NCBI GenBank assembly: GCA_023428205.1
Contig: JAEYZB010000085.1
Coordinates: 1 to 8,409, forward strand
Origin: Bacteroidota bacterium
GTDB taxonomy: Bacteria > Bacteroidota > Bacteroidia > Chitinophagales > LD1
Direction of reading: 5' to 3'
DNA length: 8,409 nucleotides
The notes under the pieces were generated by a model. It was not told where the DNA came from. It ran no database searches and worked only from the letters and a program-made list of their open reading frames with translations. Shown here one piece after another: positions 6,478 to 8,409 of this stretch (positions are counted from its first letter, which is position 1; the number at the start of each line of letters is the position of its first letter). Both the position numbers and the translations under genes were made by a program.

Positions 6478-6831
6478 TCATTTCTCTGCTTTAATAACGC
6501 TCAACAATATTCTTGCATGGTTTATCTTTTTATCTTTGGCAGCATAAAGCAAGGTGAGGTTTTGTGTTTTTGCAATGGATTTTATGCGTTCTAATTCTTC
6601 TAGTTTTGCTCTCAGTTCAATTTTATAAGCTTCCGTAAAACGTTCAAAATTTTCGGCTTTGTGTCCAAACCATTTTCTTAACTCTGTGGAAGGAGCTATA
6701 ATTTTATTCCACTCATCTATTGCCGCATCTTCTTTTTTTAGCCCTCTGGGCCATAACCTGTCTACCAGCATTCTGTAACCGTCTTCAACCAAAGGGGTTT
6801 CATATATGCGTTTTATATTTATCTTGTTCAT
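6478..6831 (-). CDS. DUF488 (YeaO-like) family protein
   Basis: The 117-residue product starts MNKINIKRIYETPLVEDGYR and contains the family's signature blocks: GYRMLVDRLWPRGLKKEDA, DEWNKIIAPSTELRKWFGH, then ENFERFTEAYKIEL. YeaO-like proteins are small and cytoplasmic, with no established reaction. The open frame extends 66 codons further upstream, but I start at the ATG at 6831 because the extra residues come from a RIC-protein relic and from repeat DNA, while the DUF488 homology begins right at MNKINIK. The leader is A-rich (GAAAAAAAACTTACA) with no Shine-Dalgarno sequence. The stop is TGA at 6478-6480, ten bases from MITE-like copy 1. Genes of this family may sit with hemerythrin or nitrosative-stress genes, which would fit the relic upstream, but that is from memory. 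Confidence 0.92.
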   Translation of the reverse strand: MNKINIKRIYETPLVEDGYRMLVDRLWPRGLKKEDAAIDEWNKIIAPSTELRKWFGHKAENFERFTEAYKIELRAKLEELERIKSIAKTQNLTLLYAAKDKKINHARILLSVIKAEK

Positions 6832-6909
6832 TGTAAGTTTTTTTTCAAGTTCAACAGTTTTTGGAAACAAAATATTGTTTTCCAAATGAATGTGCAAATG
6901 TTCCTGTGA
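6832..6909 (-). pseudogene. Relic of the C-terminus of a RIC (ScdA/YtfE) di-iron repair protein
   Basis: The 26 codons directly before the DUF488 start read SQEHLHIHLENNILFPKTVE and then LEKKLT. This closely matches the end of RIC/ScdA/YtfE proteins (E. coli YtfE ends ...DDLMDHISLENNVLFPRAL...). The H-x3-E pair that ligates the di-iron site (His and Glu of HIHLE) is kept. Nothing before it resembles the rest of that protein: the homology stops at a perfect 10-bp hairpin (6909-6932), beyond which is repeat DNA. The relic has no stop of its own and runs in frame into DUF488. I infer that a ric gene once lay here and lost its 5' part when the repeats arrived. Confidence 0.72.
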
Positions 6910-6932
6910 TGTCGGGTTTTCCAACCCGACAT
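6909..6932. repeat. Perfect 10-bp hairpin ATGTCGGGTT/AACCCGACAT
   Basis: Arms 6909-6918 and 6923-6932 are perfectly complementary around a TTCC loop. There is no T run on either side, so it is not a standard terminator. It marks the break point of the RIC relic and looks like another REP-type intergenic hairpin. Confidence 0.75.
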
Positions 6933-6960
6933 TCTTTAAACGTAACGAGAATGCTCTTTC
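6930..6960. repeat. Degenerate, shortened third copy of the MITE left end
   Basis: CATTCT (6930-6935) and AGAATG (6948-6953) are complementary arms. Between and after them, GTAACGAGAATGCTCTTTC closely follows GTAACGAGGATGCTCTTTC of copy 1. The AGCGAAGCG core is missing. It sits between the 10-bp hairpin and MITE-like copy 2. Confidence 0.5.
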
Positions 6961-6970
6961 TCCTCCTCGT

Positions 6971-7096
6971 CCTCGTTTAGCGAAGCGTAACGAGGATGCT
7001 CTTTTATTATTTGTTTGTAACCAACTCATCGCTTCTTTTATTGCATTACAAATGCAAAGCTAAAAACATCCTCGTTGCAAACGAGGACAAGTGGGG
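6971..7096. mobile_element. MITE-like repeat, copy 2 (about 126 bp)
   Basis: This is the second copy of the element at 6340-6467, in the same orientation, with the same end hairpins (CCTCGTT with AACGAGG on both sides) and the AGCGAAGCG core at 6979-6987. It lies upstream of the RIC relic, so the two copies bracket DUF488 plus the relic, a core of about 500 bp. It directly abuts the 21-bp minisatellite. Confidence 0.75.
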
Positions 7097-7369
7097 TTTT
7101 AGCGAATGATACAAATGTTTTAGCGACCGATACAAATGTTTTAGTGGCTGATACAAATGTTTTTATCTCTGAGACAAATGACTCAGCCGTTGGAGCAAAT
7201 GACTCAGCCGTTGGGACAAATGACTCAGCCGTTGGGGCAAATGACTCAGCCGTTGGGGCAAATGACTCAGCCGTTGAGACAAATGACTCAGCCGTTGGGA
7301 CAAATGACTCAGCCGTTGGGACAAATGACTCAGCCGTTGGGACAAATGTTTTTGTCGCTGAGACAAAGC
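7097..7369. repeat. 21-bp minisatellite, 13 units
   Basis: Thirteen units of exactly 21 bp run without gaps. Units 1-4 (7097-7180) begin with T-rich TTTTAGYG-like sequence and end GAYACAAATG or GAGACAAATG. Units 5-12 (7181-7348) are nearly identical, beginning ACTCAGCCGTTGG and ending CAAATG, and vary only at two or three G/A positions. Unit 13 (7349-7369) returns to the T-rich form. CAAATG ends all of the first twelve units. A uniform centre with diverged edges is typical of arrays that grow by slippage or unequal exchange. Four of the six frames are open through the core (plus: NDSAVGT and TQPLGQM heptads; minus: HLSQRLS and FVPTAES). No start with a plausible leader exists, so I treat it as non-coding. 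Confidence 0.95.
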
Positions 7370-7442
7370 ATTTATTAGAATAGGTTTTCGGCTGTTTCTG
7401 TCCGGAACGGGAAACTTTCGCTATGGCAAAACAAAGCAGTCC
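7370..7442. other. Short spacer after the ceramidase stop
   Basis: This is 73 bp between the minisatellite and the ceramidase stop. GTTTC and GAAAC arms form a weak hairpin, but without a T run it is not a convincing terminator. I see nothing else in it. Confidence 0.4.
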
Positions 7443-8409
7443 TTATGCGAAAGTCTGCTCATTTTTTTCAACCACTTCGTTCTTGTGTGTTTTTCTGTAC
7501 CAGTCCGAAACGAAGAACGGATATTCGCGCAATTCTTCAAGTGTTACCACAGGCGGCTGATGTTCGGTGATAATTTCGCTGGAGGTCGTTTGCTTATTCA
7601 GGTTTTTGGCAAGTTCATCAAATTTGGTTTGCAAGCCCGCCAAGCTCCACTGCCCGAAAACGGTATGTCCGCCCTCATACATCTGTACCTGATATTCTTC
7701 GTTTGTGGTGATATAGCCTGAAAAATCATTGGCGTAAGGTACTAAAATCACTTCGGTAATTCCGTATTCGCGCAAGCGGTTTTCCAGCGATTTTTTCAAT
7801 CGTTTCCCCGAAATGGTTGTAATTTCAAACGGAAAAGCACACAAAGCAACCTGCCCTATCGCCCAAATTTGGAGCGGCAATACCTGCGGAGTCCACGGTT
7901 TCTCTTTGTGTCCTTCTTTACTGTAGAAGGTTTTCAATAGCGCAATGGTCGGCTCTGCCCACGAAGGGAAAATCAATTTATTGATGCGTCCCGTCCCCAT
8001 CACTCTCCTTGCGTGTGTTTCGAGAACAATATGCTTCGGTCCCTGCATTTTATATTTCAAATCAATCGCCTCTTTATATTCTCCACGCACGAAAAAGGCT
8101 TTTGTTTTTTCAAATAGCTTCACACAGTCCAGCATAAAATTGGCGATTTTCTCTCCCGCCAGTGGCATTCCGGGACCGTCCATGCGCGCTCCGCCCAAAA
8201 ATGCGGTACCCATTGCGGCAGGCACCGTGCGGGCGTCTAAGTTGCCATTCGTAAATTCAGGGTCGCAGGCAATTTGGGAGAAATCCGTGTAAAGTAATGC
8301 CGAAGTCAATGCGCCCGTAAGCACTTCGCCTTCTTTGGCAGCAATTTCTTTCGCCTTTTCAAACTGTAGTTTTCCGTTGTATTTTGCGCTTTTATAATCG
8401 TCTTGAAAC
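7443..8409 (-). CDS. Neutral/alkaline non-lysosomal ceramidase-like hydrolase, C-terminal part (5' end outside window)
   Basis: The frame is open to the right edge, where it begins FKTIIKSAKYNGKLQFEKAK, so about 321 residues are present and the start lies outside. The GTG at 8324 is internal. Ceramidase-family blocks appear in order: PAAMGTAFLGGARMDGPGMP, PLQIWAIGQVALCAFPFEITTISGKRL, then VPYANDFSGYITTNEEYQVQ and MYEGGHTVFG. In Pseudomonas ceramidase the zinc ligands include a Glu in PGEFTT and a Tyr in GYxTT. Their counterparts here are the Glu of FPFEITT (codon 7826-7824) and the Tyr of SGYITT (7715-7713). The other ligands and the catalytic Ser lie upstream of the window. The family splits the amide bond of ceramide into sphingosine and fatty acid, plausible in sphingolipid-making Bacteroidota, but the true substrate is unproven. 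The protein ends about 85 residues after the EEY motif, so the C-terminal Ig-like domain of longer ceramidases seems absent. Its last residues, EVVEKNEQTFA, overlap a dispersed repeat. Confidence 0.9.
   Translation of the reverse strand, partial: FQDDYKSAKYNGKLQFEKAKEIAAKEGEVLTGALTSALLYTDFSQIACDPEFTNGNLDARTVPAAMGTAFLGGARMDGPGMPLAGEKIANFMLDCVKLFEKTKAFFVRGEYKEAIDLKYKMQGPKHIVLETHARRVMGTGRINKLIFPSWAEPTIALLKTFYSKEGHKEKPWTPQVLPLQIWAIGQVALCAFPFEITTISGKRLKKSLENRLREYGITEVILVPYANDFSGYITTNEEYQVQMYEGGHTVFGQWSLAGLQTKFDELAKNLNKQTTSSEIITEHQPPVVTLEELREYPFFVSDWYRKTHKNEVVEKNEQTFA
7454..7478 (-). repeat. Dispersed GGTYGAAAAAAAYG motif, copy 4 (end of ceramidase gene)
   Basis: On the minus strand this reads GAAGTGGTTGAAAAAAATG followed by AGCAGA, again encoding EVVEKNEQ. 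It matches 3773-3797 in mazG at 23 of 25 positions and ends a few codons before the stop. A repeat may have supplied the present C-terminus of this gene. Confidence 0.6.

Noticed and set aside
6832..7029. A 183-residue DUF488 protein starting at 7029
   Set aside because: The extra N-terminus is translated MITE, hairpin and RIC relic. DUF488 homology begins at the ATG at 6831.
7097..7369. CRISPR array
   Set aside because: Units are contiguous 21-bp tandem copies with no unique spacers, and no cas gene is present.
7075..7383. Plus-strand repeat protein from a TTG at 7075
   Set aside because: The start lies within the MITE hairpin with no ribosome binding site, and several other frames are equally open because the unit is 21 bp.

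Overview
The window looks like chromosome of a member of the Bacteroidota, probably near Chitinophagales/Sphingobacteriales. The main evidence is a secreted protein ending in a type IX secretion (T9SS, Por) C-terminal sorting domain. A DUF2851 protein, A-rich leaders with almost no Shine-Dalgarno sequences, moderate GC and several small protein families typical of that phylum agree with this. All genes are on the minus strand except the T9SS cargo.

Layout. 1-533 (-): 5' part of a DUF2851 gene, cut by the window edge. 651-2249 (+): secreted beta-helix T9SS cargo, followed by a strong bidirectional terminator (2271-2299) shared with a convergent 148-residue helical protein of unknown function (2303-2749, -). 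2750-3000: AT-rich spacer with a degenerate 21-bp periodic tract. 3001-3411 (-): tsaE, the tRNA t6A-synthesis ATPase. 3412-3551: hairpin-rich, REP-like spacer. 3552-4358 (-): mazG, a nucleoside triphosphate pyrophosphohydrolase. 4372-5160 (-): a YgjP/SprT-like zinc metallopeptidase gene split by one in-frame TAG. 5322-5741 (-): four-helix membrane protein. 5840-6298 (-): DinB-fold protein. 6478-6831 (-): DUF488/YeaO-like protein. 7443-8409 (-): C-terminal part of a neutral/alkaline ceramidase-like hydrolase, 5' end outside the window.

The genes are ordinary housekeeping or small stress-type genes. The unusual content is the repeats between them. A MITE-like element of about 127 bp occurs twice (6340-6467, 6971-7096), bracketing the DUF488 gene. 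Upstream of DUF488 lies a relic of the C-terminus of a RIC/ScdA/YtfE di-iron repair protein (6832-6909), joined in frame to DUF488 and cut off by a perfect 10-bp hairpin. Beyond it is a 13-unit, 21-bp minisatellite (7097-7369). Two further short families are dispersed through the window: hairpins with an AGCGAAGCG core (four sites), and a motif near RTGGTYGAAAAAAAYG (four sites, two inside genes, where it encodes EVVEKNEQ).

I see no CRISPR array, tRNA, rRNA, transposase gene, phage gene or defence system. The repeat accretion between DinB and ceramidase, the decayed RIC gene and the nonsense-split peptidase are the points most worth checking.
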